A stretch of 64,000 nt of DNA from Branchiostoma floridae. Its lineage: Eukaryota; Chordata; Leptocardii; Amphioxiformes; Branchiostomatidae. The notes beneath the pieces are model-generated. The model made no database searches and was not told the DNA's origin. It saw nothing but the letters and a program-made list of their open reading frames with translations. Location: NCBI RefSeq assembly GCF_000003815.2, contig NC_049997.1:2739338-2803337 (forward strand). Reading direction: 5' to 3'. Below, piece by piece: positions 1-12,198 of this stretch (positions are counted from its first letter, which is position 1; the number at the start of each line of letters is the position of its first letter). Both the position numbers and the translations under genes were made by a program.

Positions 1-943
1 TCCATGTTGGAAGTTCTAATATTACATTTTGCCGACTATAACGGACCACAAATAGAACTGACCTAATTTTACAACAGCTGTCGTAACAGCTTGTCCTAAA
101 ATATTCAACATTTAAATACATTAAGGACGTTATAGATATTTGTTTATTCAATGATGGCATACACAACCTTGTCTACATCATTGAAGTTTCTCTCGGTGCT
201 TAATTGCTTATTTTACTTTTACTCTAAGGTGCTTGAAAAGACCGAAATTTCCATGCCCCGACGCACGGTGTTTATAACCAGAATCCATGTAAAACGCAGA
301 GCTACATATACCAGAGCACGTGGTACCCCTAGATGTCAATCATTCCGGTTGCCACGGAAACAATCACCACGGTGACGTGCGTCGGCATGCCGTCACTCAC
401 CGGAGTTGCCATGGCGCCGGACTGTCTCCGAGTCAGCCATTTTTGTTTCGGTAGTCTTGGCAACGTTACTTGTCGTCAAGGCAACTATGGTAGGCTTCCA
501 GTCGTGATAAAAACACAACCTGATTCCGACTTTCTAGTCGTTATTGATGATGATTTAAGTCGTAAGGTGGAATAGGTGAGAAAATGGTCGTAATTCAGTA
601 GGGAATGTCCCATCTGACGACTGGCTTACGCCCCGTTTCCGACCCGCAGGAAAATTGGTCAGCCATTCACGACCCAAACACTGCTGTGGGCCAAACACGA
701 CCGACGACCCATTCACGCCTAATGTTTGACTGATCAACGACCTGCTCGAGCACTGTGTTCTTAGTTTCTTTTGCTAGCCGTTCTTTAAATTTTCGTTCTT
801 CATTTTCACAAAATTTGTGTCACGACAAGTTACCAGGACTGACAGAGAAATAGAATTTAGGTTAGGCAAAGTACCGCCCCCCTCCCCATCTTGTCCAGAC
901 TCTGACGTTTTTGAAGTAGCAACGTAAACTGACGGCTCCAGAA
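1..943. other. Upstream flank of TSG101, no gene recognised
   Basis: About 0.9 kb before the TSG101 start codon. Short open frames occur (for example 333-575 +), but none has a recognisable domain or a convincing splice structure. The 5' untranslated region and promoter of TSG101 must lie here or just upstream. I see no clear TATA box or other element I could name. Confidence 0.4.
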
Positions 944-3900
944 ATGGCTACTGGGAACTATGAACAGTACCTGAAGACTTGTTTGGCTAAGGTATGTAAT
1001 TAAGACTTATATTATGATGATGGTGTTCAAAATAGTTGCCGACATAAATCACAATCATATTAAACATGGAGACTACACCCTAATAAATTGTCACATATAA
1101 TTTTTGTAAGATTTTAACCTGATGATACCTGATTATTCTATCGTTCTCTGTATGTCATATGTTGTTTGCTGTGTATGATGTGTCTTGCAAATTTATGATA
1201 ATTCTTCTGGTTTGAAGATTACACTACAACTACTAGAACTGCTACTTGGACTGTGACTCTAGATCTGTGATCTTTAACGTTACCTTTGCTATGTTCAATG
1301 TTGTCTTAGATTTTAAGGAGCTACATGTGTAACATGCATGACATGGGAATGCTCAATTCTATATCAATATAGATGGTATAACCACTGTTCGACATAACAC
1401 ACAAATCTTGGATACCTGTTTTGTTTATTCTCCTGTCCATGGGTGCCGCCATCTTGTGACTTGTGATGTCATGGTACTGCCATCTTTTAGCATCTCAGGA
1501 AATATGCAACCAGCAAAATCATTTGGCTTGATTCCAAATTTCTCATATTTGGCATTATCAAGGCACATGAAGATATCAATTAATACCCACAAATACCCTC
1601 CCGGCTCCCACCATCCAGTATCATACAAACTTTTCCCCAGATTTAACTTCTTTTGATAATTTGCTACTTGCATCTGATTTTTCAGACTGATTTCATTAAT
1701 CCTTTTCTTTTGTCTGTCCTGTCCTGCCCCTGTCCTCTCCTGTCTGCTGATCCCAGAACAAGGCTTTCAAGAAGGTGTTTCATACTCAATTATCCTCATT
1801 TCTATAGCACAGATGGATAAGTGTTCAGATTGGAATTACTTCTTTGGAACCAGGGTTTTCCACAGTGATGTATTGATCACAGTTTAACTCCCTGAATACT
1901 ACAATACAGAATAGCTAATGCATTCCGGAAAGTTTTGAATAATCCATCTAAATTTTCATTTGACTCAAGAAATGCTACCACATGCCTCTGTTGTTTGGCT
2001 TCTCTTGCATGTCAATGAAAACTTTGAAAACATTAGCATTTAACATTTATTACAGCTTGACATGTACAGAATGTACTAACTGTTCTTTCACCCCCTAAAT
2101 CTCTTTGACTTCGTTGAATGCAAATATAGATTCTGATCATGATGAAATCCCTGGACAACAAAAGTGGAATACAGTTTTATGTATGAAATAACCACATGTA
2201 ATTATGTTGTCTTCTTCGTTCAATCCACAGTACAAGAACAAGGATGTTACTAAGAGAGAAGTGCTCCAAGTCTTTACAAGTTATGGGGATCTAAAGCCTA
2301 ACCTGCAACCACACAGTAAGTTCTTTCCTCCCATTAAATAGAAGGTAACTTGTACATATAAAAAACATCTTGATGAATTTTAGGCATTTACAGACTATGA
2401 GTTTTGTGATCGTGAAGAAATGGGAGTAACAACATTCATAAAACTAATCATTAAAACTAAAAGAAAGATTGCTCATGTTCTGCCTATTAGTATTTAGTAC
2501 CATTACTATTTTTATTGAGAGTGGTGTCTTGAATAGAATAAAAATTAAAATCAAACATTCATTTAGTTGCACATTTTTCTTACTGTTTTCTTCTATCATG
2601 TCTCTTGTCTCTAGTTTTCAATGATGGCAGCAGAAAGGATCTTCTCACTCTGGAAGGAACCATTCCAGTCCAGTACAGGGGTGAGTTGTCCTGTGTTTCA
2701 TTGGTGAAGCCTGGCGCTGTGTACTGGTACACTGTCCATATTGGTACTGTACTGTTATAATTGCAGTGCATGTCCAAATACCAGAACTTTGGTGTACGGG
2801 TTGGCTCAGTCTGTATCTAAACTTGTATACCTGTATATCTGTTCTTGAACATGTACCTACTAAAATTTGTTCAGTAACACAGCTCTAGTGTGGCCAGCCC
2901 AATCTCAGTACCATGCAAGATGAAACTGCATCACTACATTTTTGTGCACATTCCTTCGAAAAGCATCAGGGTTACAGCAGTTTTTTTTGTTTGTTTGATG
3001 TTTTTGTTGCATGGTTTTGAGCAACCAAAATCCAATTACTGTTAAGTCTCAGGAGCTAAATGAAAACAACTACTCATGTATTACTGTAGATGCATTTAAG
3101 TTCGCAGGGATTTAATTTTGTGGTAGCGGGAAAATGGACTTTTTCGCGGTGGTTTTAATTTCGCGGTAGCTCTATGCACTGCAGTTTCTTACTGTTATGG
3201 AAAAATGTTCGCGGTGGTTTTAAATTCGCGGTGAAGCGGCCGCCAAAAAAACCTCGAACATTAATCCACCGCGAACATTTCTGCATTTACAGTATGTTAC
3301 TATTGGCAGCCATTAAAATAGCTTCTACAACCATGTGTGTAAAAGTTGACTGTGTTTTTCTTTTCAAACTGAAAGGTTCGACATACAACATCCCAGTGTG
3401 CATGTACCTGATGGAAACACACCCGTACAACCCACCCCTCTGCTATGTGCGACCCACGGCCACCATGGAGATCAAAACAGGCAAGCACGTGGACAGCAGT
3501 GGGAGGGTCTACCTGCCCTACCTACATGAGTGGAAACATGTAAGTGTCCACCATAGGTGGTAATGGATGACAGAACAGTCCATTCATAGTTATAGGGGTC
3601 AAAATTAGTGGGAACATGTAAGTGTCACAAATATTATGGTAATTGATGAAGGATCATGGTAATAGGGATGTTTCCAGCATGGAGATATGTTATAAGTCGC
3701 TCTTTTGTTTTATCATTAAAGGCCATCAGAGTTGTTAAACTATATCATGGAGGAATTAAACTGTTTGCCATCCTTAATTATTGTAGTAGTGAACAATGGA
3801 AGAAACATAATTACAGCTAAAGCTATCCTATCACTAAATCTATCATTTACAAAACAGTTAAACATGAAAGGTATGCTATCACTTGATCTATTGTTAACAT

Positions 3901-4181
3901 CTATTCTTAAAACAAGTCTATACGAGTCTTTGTTGTACAATGTTGTTCAAGGATATCACACTACTACTAGTATATACAGCAATTGAAACAATATTTACCG
4001 TATGTCAACCATCCCCAGGGCAAGTCTGACCTGATAGGTCTGATCGAGGTGATGAGGATCGTGTTTGGAGAGGAGCCTCCCGTGTTCGCTAAGTCAGCTG
4101 CCTCCCACAGCCAGCCAGCCGCTCACCAACCCTACCCCATGGCAGGGGGCCAAACACCCTACCCTGTGGGACCCCCTGGAG
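944..4181 (+). CDS. TSG101: TSG101 exons 1-5: UEV (ubiquitin E2 variant) domain
   Basis: Five exons encode about 175 residues: an N-terminal helix (MATGNYEQYLKTCLAKYKNK), the beta-sheet core, and the start of the linker. In vertebrate TSG101 the UEV lacks the E2 catalytic cysteine and binds both PTAP peptides and ubiquitin. The conserved core strings TYNIPVCMYL, THPYNPPLCYVRP and GKHVDSSGRVYLPYLHEW align to human without gaps from my memory of the family. Exon 5 then runs into a Gln/Pro/His-rich linker. Confidence 0.93.
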
Positions 4182-7100
4182 GTAAGGCACAATCAGGACC
4201 CAATCATCTTGAGACTTTAATATACAAGTCAAGTCAAGTTTATTGCGCAACGATTGTAACTGGTACAATGTATGGCAAACTGCAAACTATCTACAACAGT
4301 ATACTAATCTAACATAACAGAAAAAATATTGCGACATAGTGTATTTCACATTGTTAGAACATTTAGTCTACTTCTCTTTTGCATATCATTATATATATAT
4401 ATTGGCCTAGGTGGACAGATATGGAGTCGGGACATGATAAAAGTACATTGAATAATTCTCTATATGTTTTCGGTAATGTTGTTCTGTTGTTACATATGGT
4501 CAATAACTTTTTCCTTTCTTCATTATAATAAAGGCATATCATCAGGAAATGATATTTTTCTTCAATACTGTCTTTGCATATGGAACACATTCTCTTTTCA
4601 GCTGGTACATTTTTGTGGCGACCCTTTTCAATTTCTAAACAATGTGCTCCAGTCCTTAGTTTTGTTATACATCATGCACTCAACCACTCAGTCCCATAGT
4701 TGGTACTAAATACTGTAGCAGTGGCGGCGGCACCGGGGGGGGCAGGGGGGGCGGCTGCCCCCCCGGAAAATATGTTGGGGGGCGTCGCCCCCCCAAAAAA
4801 TCAAGCTGAAACCTTGTGTATTTTTTTGATGATGGAAATTTCATAAAATCAAGCTAGTCTAACAGCATAGTTTACCCCTGAAAATGCAAGAAATGCCGAT
4901 TTCAAAATTTCGCCAGACCTCCCTTGTGACCACTGCGTCTTCGACACAGGACAATATGTTGCGGGAGCGTTGCTCTGAAAAATCTTTTAAACCAATAGAA
5001 ATTGTACTATCGTACTTAGCTTAGTTTACAAGCAGAATGTGCCACTGAAATTCAGGAAATGACGTTTCAGACGGTCAAGATTTTAAATTTTTCTCCGGAC
5101 CTCCCTAGCGATAACTTACGCCTCCGGCGCTCACAACGACATGGTGAAAATTTGTGCGTGGTAGCTTAGGTCATCGCCCTCAAACATCTTTTTCTTTGAC
5201 AAAAATGGCATAAGATTTAGCATAGTCTGCAAGCAAAACTTGTCCCTCAAAATACAGAAAATGTCGTTTCAGAGGGTGCAGATTTCGAAATTTCCAAAGA
5301 CCAACCTTGCAACAGCTCGCACCTTCGGCACTCGAAATCGTGAAAATATTTTGTGGGCATCGCCCTCGCTAAAACCACGTGTCTTTCTAACAGAATTGCC
5401 ATCAAACTTAGCTTAGTCTGGCAGCAAAATTTGCCCGTCAAAACGCATGAAATGCCGTTTTAGAGGGTCTAGATTTCAAATTTTGAATATCCTTTTGAAT
5501 ATCGTATCCTTCGGCGCTACGTAAGCGTGTGCCGCAAAATTCTATCAGTAAAAGTTCGCCCCCCCGGACGAAATTTCCTGCCGCCGCCTCTGTGTAGCTA
5601 CATGTACTAGTAGTTGTAGAAGGGGCAGTCTGTCTGTCCACAGTTAAAGGTTCTAGCCGTCATTAGCAAGAATGTTTTCTAATGTTTGCTTTAGAAGATT
5701 AGGTTTACACTTCTTTCTTGTTTCATCTTTCATTTTGGTAGTTAAGTTGTTGTTTTATGTTCAACTATGTACACATACATGTACTGTTGCATATCAGGCC
5801 AAAATGTTCCAATTCATAAAATGATTTGTGTCTGTCTTTCCCTCTCTTTTTCTTTTGAAAATGGCTTGATATGTACTCTGTAACCTCAACTTACAATCTT
5901 TATGATGCCTCAAAATTACACCAATGTTAACACAACGTAACTGCAATGGATCATTGTGCTGATTATTTACTTTAACATTTGTCTTGAACATGATGATAAT
6001 GTGATGGTTTCTGATGATACATGCTTGTAACACAAAGCTGACAGCTACTATAACTACTACCCTTCACCAGGGGGCTACCCTTCCATGCCTATGCCTTCTA
6101 TGCCTGGTGGTGCCACCAGTACCCCTTACCCGTCCTACCCACCAAGCACTGGGGGATACCAGCCACCGAGTACGGGATATCCCGCCGGGCCGTCGTCGTA
6201 TCCAGCGTCAACGTCCGCAGGGTATCCGGGGCAACAACAGTTCAGTGGCCAGCCGGGATATCAGTCATACCCGCCACAACCCTACCAGGCAGCCACGTCT
6301 GCAACACCAGTCGGTAAGTCTGCCGTTTCCCTGTTCAAGGCAATGCTGCACCCAGGGATAAACAAGCCCACTAGCCCTATTGTCCAGGGTAAGTGAAAGT
6401 GCTGTTCGGGCAAGTGCGTGTCCTACCCCACTTGTCCGATCGGGCAAGTAAGATTTTCCATTGATTTTAGTGCAATTTTGATATACTTGTTACTTTTTAC
6501 AGTCATGACATCAAGCAATTGTCTACAGAGAATTCCATTGCTGGAAGTGAAAATGCATATACTAGTAACAGTGACATTTGAATTTTGGGCAAGTGAAAAA
6601 TTGGTTCGGGCAAGTACATTTTTTATGAGCTTGCCCGATAGGACAAGTGGATTTTAGAAAACTTGTTCAACCCTGCTGCACCCTGAACACCCACTACATG
6701 ACCTGGTGCCCGCCCAGAGACTGTCAGCTACTTGAAGAACACTAAGAAACAGTCAGAACATCTCAGTGCCATTTGCCAGAACGAAAAGACTGATTCAGAA
6801 GCAGTCTTTCGTGCACTGTGCCCTCAGACTGTATAACAATTCTGCATAGCACATAGCGTGTATGTTTAACGTTTCGACTATGACTGTTGTAGTAAAATTA
6901 TTGTACATATTGTACCCAATTCAGGGAGTCTTGTATAGCTCCCCCTGCCTATGTACTTTTGAGGAATGATAATAGATAAATGTGAAGTCAAAGTCACATC
7001 TACAATGTAAACTCAAGGGTTATTGCTGAGTGGCTAGGCTAGCAGACATGAGATCTAGAGGTCACTGGTTTAAATCCATGGATTCCCAGCTAAAAGTTGT

Positions 7101-10100
7101 GTCCATGGAAAAGGCACTTTACCTGAATTTTCTCACTCCATCCAGGTGTAGAAATACAATGTACCTGACTTCAGTTGTGGAGGTAAAAGGCAGTGGAATG
7201 ATGGACTTTCAATGCCTTGCCCTAGATACAATAGTTAACTACCTACTGTCCCTACAGCCTCAAAAAGACTATGGGACTACCCTTAAAATTGCCTTTTTAA
7301 AAGGGGTATCCCCAGTACCTATCACAACCAGTTGAGCTTCTAACTTCTCTCTGCTAAGTCCACAGGCAGGGTTTCTATCGCTGGACTGCACATGCTTCTT
7401 TAAAAACTTAGATATGAAAAACAAAAGTAGCAGGAACACTTAATTTTCAAAACTTTGATGAGATGGGAGTTTCTATACAAATGAATTAGATATGAACATT
7501 TGATTTTTGTTTTTGACTATTAGCCAGCTCAGAGCGTCCTCCTCTTGAAAGTCGGGCCTCGATCTCAGAAGACACAATTCGAGCCTCGCTGCTGTCCGCT
7601 GTCAACGATAAACTGCGCCGAAGGATGAGGGAAACGTTTCAACAGGCACAGGTGATTACTTACTTACTTATCCTCTTCAACCCATGTGGGATATAAGGCC
7701 GTGATAAGTTTCCTCCACTGGGGTCTGTTCTGTGCTAGGGGCTGAGCAGCATCCCAGGGGATCCCAATGGCCGCTAGGTCTTTAGCCACAGTACGTCTCC
7801 ATGTGGTTTTAGGATGTCCCTCTTTCCTCTTCCCCTCAGGGGCCCAGTGTAGAGCAACTTTGGGGATACGGTCATCCGACATCCGCAGAACATGGCCCAG
7901 CCATTTTAGTCTTCTGATTGCTCACAAGTGATTACTCATGAAGAAATATAGTCATCCTCGGACAAGGATATTTATGGCCTCCTTCGGTCAATATTGACCA
8001 TGGTAAAATCCTACTTGATATAAGCCCTACAGCGAAGACTGTGGCTAAACGGTCTGATACGAGAATGGCAGTCTCTGCCACAGGGCACATCTGTAAGCTG
8101 ACTTAATCTGTTGCAGAGTTCTTTTTGAGGATCTGCTTACTAAAGATATTACAATATACCAGGGCTCTAGCCAGCTCGAATATTTTTTTCCGTCAGCCAA
8201 TTCCCATCGTCGCGAAAACACTATTCCAGGAGTTAGAGAGACTGAACTGAGACCTTGAAAAACGGGTTTTAATGAAATTATCGTATGCAAAAGGGCACCG
8301 ACACACATTGTCAACAATCATAACAATAGCAAAACAAACAGTGTGTGGCTTTTACGGCCGTGGACAGCGTCCCCAAGCAGCCTATAAATAAAAGTCAGAT
8401 TTTTGTCCGTCAAGGTTGACGGATTGGTTTTAAAAATTTTTCCGTCAAACACAGCAAATTTCTGTCAATTGACGGAAAAACGAACACTGGCTAGAGCCCT
8501 GCAATATACATATTCTAAGTCACTGTAAGTTTGTTAGCATTATATTTAGAAAGAACAACTTACTCCTTCACTTCAAGAGATGCTCCCCATCAAAACAAAC
8601 CCCTTTACCTTCCACTTACTCTCTCAACTCAGCCACATCTAAATTAGTCGGAATGCCAGCTTTAAAAAAAAAAAGTTCCTTTTTATTTCATGTCACCCCA
8701 TCTCTTAGCGCGAGATTGGGATGTCAAAAATTCACCAACCATATACTGGTTGATAGTTTCACCCGATTCTGTTATCATTAGCATTTTGACACTTGTTTGC
8801 ATGTCTTCCTTATATATATATGAATTTACAGCAGCTGTGGGTATAAAGTTCTTGTTGGAAGTAAATTGACCAAGTAACACTCAATCTTAACTTGGTTTTA
8901 TGCATTACTGGTGAGAATTGAGGGCTGCACATGTATTTTATTCTTAAATGCGAATAGTATTTGAATTTGCCCAAGAATTGAAGATTTTGTGTCTAAGTGC
9001 ATAAATTATGTTAATGAGGTGGAGTAGGCCCAACTCTTTTTGAATCAATGTTAGTTTTAGCCTATCTAAATCAAGTTTCTAACAGCCCTTCCAAAGGAGG
9101 CCCAATAAGTAGGATCTGCGCAAGGATATGGGTTGTAGAAAGTGAAGTAATTCATCTTCATTTTTCATCCCGGCTGATTCAATGAACTAGAGACAAAGTT
9201 TTTCCTGAAGCACCATTTATCAGTCATAGTTTTCACCAAGACAGTCCGTGCAAGGCCAGTGTCTCTTTCAATTTATGTGGTTAAAGTAGTGTGTGGTAGT
9301 CCATGTCTTACGTTTTCCCTCAGGTATCTACTGAATTAGTTGCCTTTCAGGTCCATCACTGCGCACAATATGCCTTGCCAGGGCTTGTCGACATTGTTGC
9401 ACCACTGTTAAAATTTGTGGAAGAGAACCTGTTTCTACTGATAGCAAAGTTCATCATCATCATCATTGTGGGCGGGTTGCCTGGACCAAGTCCACCCTCT
9501 CCTTCCAAACTTCTCTGTCCACCATAGCAAAGTTAGTCAGTTGAAATAATGGTTTACACAATATATATACAAGGTGGTATGCTGAAAAAGTGCACAAAAT
9601 GCCAAATACTTTAGATTGATGAAGAATCCTTATTTTACACCCCAGGCTGAGATGGATGCCCTGAAAAGGACGGAGGATGATCTGAAGAAGGGACAGAGAC
9701 AGCTGGATGAGATGATACAGAAACTGGACACTGAATGTGTGAGTTCTCTCTCTTCTTCTTTTTCTTTCTTTTGAGGCTACCAACTTCAACCTGCTTAAAA
9801 CACAGAATGCATGGATGGTGTATCTTGGTCAATGGGGCAACACACTTCCAAGAAACTAAGGCTTAGGCCCAAAATCAATTGTCACCCAAAACACAGTATT
9901 ATTTGATATTAATCACATAAGCTTTCCACCCATGTTAGTATTGAACGCCATTTTGTAGATAATTTTAAGAAATGTGAACTGAAACCCCGACCCACAAAAC
10001 CCATTCGTCACTTTTTTTCTACCTTGGTCCCCAGTCAAGGAAGATCTAGAGTTGGTGTGTGAACTGTACTTAGTAATTGTTTGCATTTTATTACCAAGTA

Positions 10101-11968
10101 TACCCATGTTTGACGTCTTTGTTTTCAGGTTGAAGTAGACAAGAATGTGCAGTTATTGAAACAGAAGGATGAAGAGATAAAGGAAGTCATCACTAAGATG
10201 GAGAGTCAGTCTGACAGTGTGGACATAGACGAAGCTGTGGTCACCACAGCACCCCTCTACAAACAGTGAGTACACTACATCGAAAATACATGGTTGTGGT
10301 TACCGTAGCAGAACACAGTTTTCAGCCTATGGGTATTCCTATGGTTAATGACCACAAGGTGACATTGACGCACTGCCAGATAAAATTATAGAAGTGTACA
10401 TCTCCGAACCACGACAAACAAAGATAGTCAAGTCGCTGTCTTTCACATTACAGTGTTTAAACATGCTTCAAGATTTTGTGCGTACTACTTTTTTTTGCCC
10501 CTATACGTCATTGACTCTGGGGGTCACGTAGAAATACTGTACCCTGTGGCCTGTACTGCTTTAACAAATGTGAACTTGAATAGATGTTTATTGCAAGAGA
10601 ATTTGGAAGTATTCTTCCAAAGTGTTTGTCTTATGATCATTAAAGTAAACAATTTTACATGCTTTTGCAATGGGTATCGTAAGAGTGACGCCAAAAAGCA
10701 GTTACTCAAGCAACTGAATGTGATTTTGGAAATAGTCAGATGTTTCAGATAGTATGCACTATCTTTTGTCAGTGACACTGTTACATTGTGTAAGTGAAAC
10801 TTCAGGAATTGTAGCTCAGAACACTTCCATTCCTCCCCTACCAGGCTGGTGAACTTGTTTGCTGAGGAGAATGCCATTGAGGACACCATCTACTACCTGG
10901 GAGAGGCCCTCAGGAAGGGGGTCATCGACCTGGAGGTCTTTCTGAAGGTACACTTTACTAGACTGTGATCATGAGATTGAGGATCACTTTATTATGTATT
11001 GTTCAGGATATTAACACTTAAAGCTGTTCATCTTTCTTTCCATGTGCACCTGCTCGAAAGACTTTGTTATGTTTTGATCGCTAGATAAATTCAAATTCAA
11101 CTACATCATTAGAGGTGATAACATGAACATGTATACCACAATGTTAGGACTAGCAATTTAAGAATTAATGTGTTTTTGATTGAGATCCTGGAGAAATAAG
11201 AGATTTTGCAGAGTGCAATCTTCTGGGAGTCAGAAATTCTGCATTTCATATGTACCTGCAAGGAGATTGATGCCAGTACTTACTACAATGCTTCATCAAA
11301 AGCCATTCTACCTTGAAGCAAGGACGTCTCATATAACGTCCTTGCTTTAAGCAGTTAGCACAAAGTATGGAGTAAAAACTACAGCACTACCAAAAATGAT
11401 TTTTTCTTATTTTGCTTACCCCATGGACAATTCTTGTATGAAGACAAATATTCTTGCAGGAAGAAAATGTAGAATGAAATTCAAGCAAAACGAGAAACTA
11501 AAAAAATTTTTTTAGACAGTTAAGCAAAATCTTCTTACTTTTTCTTATAGTGCAAGAAAAAAAGGCTACAAATTCTTGTTTTTTTCTAACCAGATTGAAC
11601 TCTTAAGAAATACAAGAATTTTTTTCTTCCTGGAAGATAAATTTTCTGTGAGGAAGCAAAACAAGATAAACAAGAAAAAGCATTTTTGGAAATACATTGT
11701 AGAAAACAAATTTCATTTTTTCTCAAAAACTTAACAAGCATATTTTTCTAAGATTTCTTAGGGACGTTATATTTTTCTTCCTGGAAGATAAATTTTCTGT
11801 ATGTAAGCAAAACAAGATAAACAAGAAAAAGCATTTTTGGTAGTGAGAGGACTGTTTTATTCATTGTTCCAGCACGTTCGCGAGCTGTCCAGAAAGCAGT
11901 ACATGTGCAGAGCACTCATCCAGAAGGCACGGAAGACAGCAGGACTGGGGGAAGTAGTCGGACACTGA
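944..11968 (+). CDS. TSG101: Tumor susceptibility gene 101 protein (ESCRT-I subunit), 11 coding exons
   Basis: Exons: 944-991, 2231-2315, 2615-2680, 3376-3539, 4019-4181, 6038-6313, 7524-7651, 9646-9738, 10129-10265, 10845-10947, 11873-11968. All have AG/GT borders and the phases join into 1,359 nt, 452 codons plus stop; human TSG101 has 390. Known role: ESCRT-I subunit in the cytosol and on endosomes. It binds ubiquitin and P(T/S)AP late-domain motifs in cargo sorting, budding and cytokinesis. Seen here: an inactive-E2 UEV domain in exons 1-5 with TYNIP, THPYNPP, IKTGKHVD and YLPYLHEWKH. Exons 5-6 give a Pro/Tyr/Gly/Ser linker containing MPSMPGG. Exons 7-9 give a coiled coil (ISEDTIRASLLSAV, LKRTEDDLKKG). 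Exons 9-11 give the steadiness box (APLYKQ, AEENAIEDTIYYLGEALRKG, LSRKQ, QKARKTAGL). The start is the first ATG of exon 1. Oddities: the linker is longer than in human, and the self PTAP motif reads TTAP. Identification is very secure; exon 6 uses a weaker AAG acceptor. Confidence 0.97.
3082..3294. repeat. Palindromic MITE, GCGGTGG family, copy 1
   Basis: Starts TACTGTAGATGCATTTAAG and ends with the inverted CTGCATTTACAGTA. Inside are several inverted TTCGCGGTGG / CCACCGCGAA boxes. Lies in TSG101 intron 3. Same family as 14008-14210 and 25207-25421. The superfamily is not assigned. Confidence 0.85.
4363..4590 (-). pseudogene. LINE reverse-transcriptase C-terminal fragment
   Basis: A reverse-strand reading frame with the zinc-knuckle-like pattern CSICKDSIEEKYHFLMIC (C-x2-C...H...C), typical of the extreme C-terminus of CR1/Jockey-type LINE polymerases. 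It is a 5'-truncated dead copy in TSG101 intron 5. Clade not determined. Confidence 0.55.
4719..5592. mobile_element. Non-autonomous DNA element with GGCGGCGGCA termini and internal repeats
   Basis: Termini CAGTGGCGGCGGCA and TGCCGCCGCCTCTG are inverted and flanked by TGTAG on both sides (5-bp duplication). G and C runs lie next to both ends. Four diverged units of about 185 bp line up at roughly 4850, 5020, 5220 and 5410; each carries an AGCTTAGTCT-like block followed by an ATGNCGTTTCAGAGGGT-like block. No transposase frame. Lies in TSG101 intron 5. Confidence 0.65.
6680..6990 (+). pseudogene. LINE 3' end (C-terminal codons and 3' UTR)
   Basis: A decayed reading frame resembles the common LINE ending (RTERLIQKQSFV... 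ALRLYN). It is followed by a short AT-rich tail. Lies in TSG101 intron 6, sense to the gene. Family level only. Confidence 0.45.
7013..7110 (+). mobile_element. tRNA-derived SINE head
   Basis: A-box-like GCTGAGTGGCTAGG and B-box-like GGTTTAAATCC about 40 bp apart, then a short body (AAAAGGCACTTTACCTG) shared with the other SINEs in this window. Not a functional tRNA: the stems do not close. Confidence 0.5.
7661..7922 (-). pseudogene. LINE C-terminal fragment at the TSG101 exon 7 splice donor
   Basis: Reads on the minus strand as the C-terminus of a LINE polymerase: a LGHV-type start, MSDDRIPKVALHW, HPKTTWRRTVAKDL, RPQWRKL. Direct repeats CACAGGTGATTACT (7647-7660) and CACAAGTGATTACT (7923-7936) flank it. 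These are a target-site duplication containing the exon 7 donor. Antisense to TSG101. A related tail is at 44752-45015. Confidence 0.75.
8160..8501. mobile_element. hAT-type non-autonomous element with 8-bp target duplication
   Basis: Inverted termini CAGGGCTCTAGCCAG / CTGGCTAGAGCCCTG, flanked on both sides by CAATATAC (8152-8159 and 8502-8509). The 8-bp duplication plus CAGGG ends fit the hAT superfamily. Interior 342 bp without a transposase, rich in CCGTCAA motifs. TSG101 intron 7. Confidence 0.88.
9448..9534 (-). pseudogene. LINE 3' tail with (ATG)n end
   Basis: Minus strand reads MVDREVWKERVDLVQATRPQ then stop and an ATG-trinucleotide tail. This is the same ending as at 20597-20690 ([17 protein letters not shown]). 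Typical of RTE-like LINE 3' ends that finish in a trinucleotide repeat. TSG101 intron 7. Confidence 0.6.
11314..11845. repeat. AT-rich element with palindrome and internal direct repeat
   Basis: Begins with a hairpin built on AAGCAAGGACGT / ACGTCCTTGCTTT. It contains two near-identical 75-bp blocks (11616-11692, 11770-11845) sharing CTTCCTGGAAGATAAATTTT and AAACAAGATAAACAAG. Ends 28 bp before TSG101 exon 11. Confidence 0.55.
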
Positions 11969-12192
11969 GGCACACTCCGGTTCTTAGAATTTATTTCGTT
12001 CTTCAAGTAACCAAAATTCATAATATAGAAAGGAGTAATTGTACCGTTCTGTTGGTTTAAGTTGTAAATGAACCAGTATCTATCATGTTCATGCTAACAA
12101 ATTTCAGTAATAAGTTAAGATTTGTAATAAGAAAAGCATTATCATTCAGTCCCGCTTTGTTCTGTTCTATTCAGTCATATGCTCAGTTTGTA

Positions 12193-12198
12193 AATAAA
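12193..12198 (+). promoter_or_regulatory. TSG101: Candidate TSG101 polyadenylation signal AATAAA
   Basis: A canonical AATAAA lies 225 bp after the TSG101 stop codon, in the correct orientation and with no coding sequence between. It is the first full consensus I see downstream. Use is inferred, not shown. Confidence 0.55.

Noticed and set aside
333-575. 80-codon frame upstream of TSG101
   Set aside because: No domain, no splice context, and the TSG101 start codon is clear at 944.
6014-6361. 115-codon frame over TSG101 exon 6
   Set aside because: Out of phase with flanking TSG101 exons; the real frame is the Tyr/Pro/Gly-rich one.
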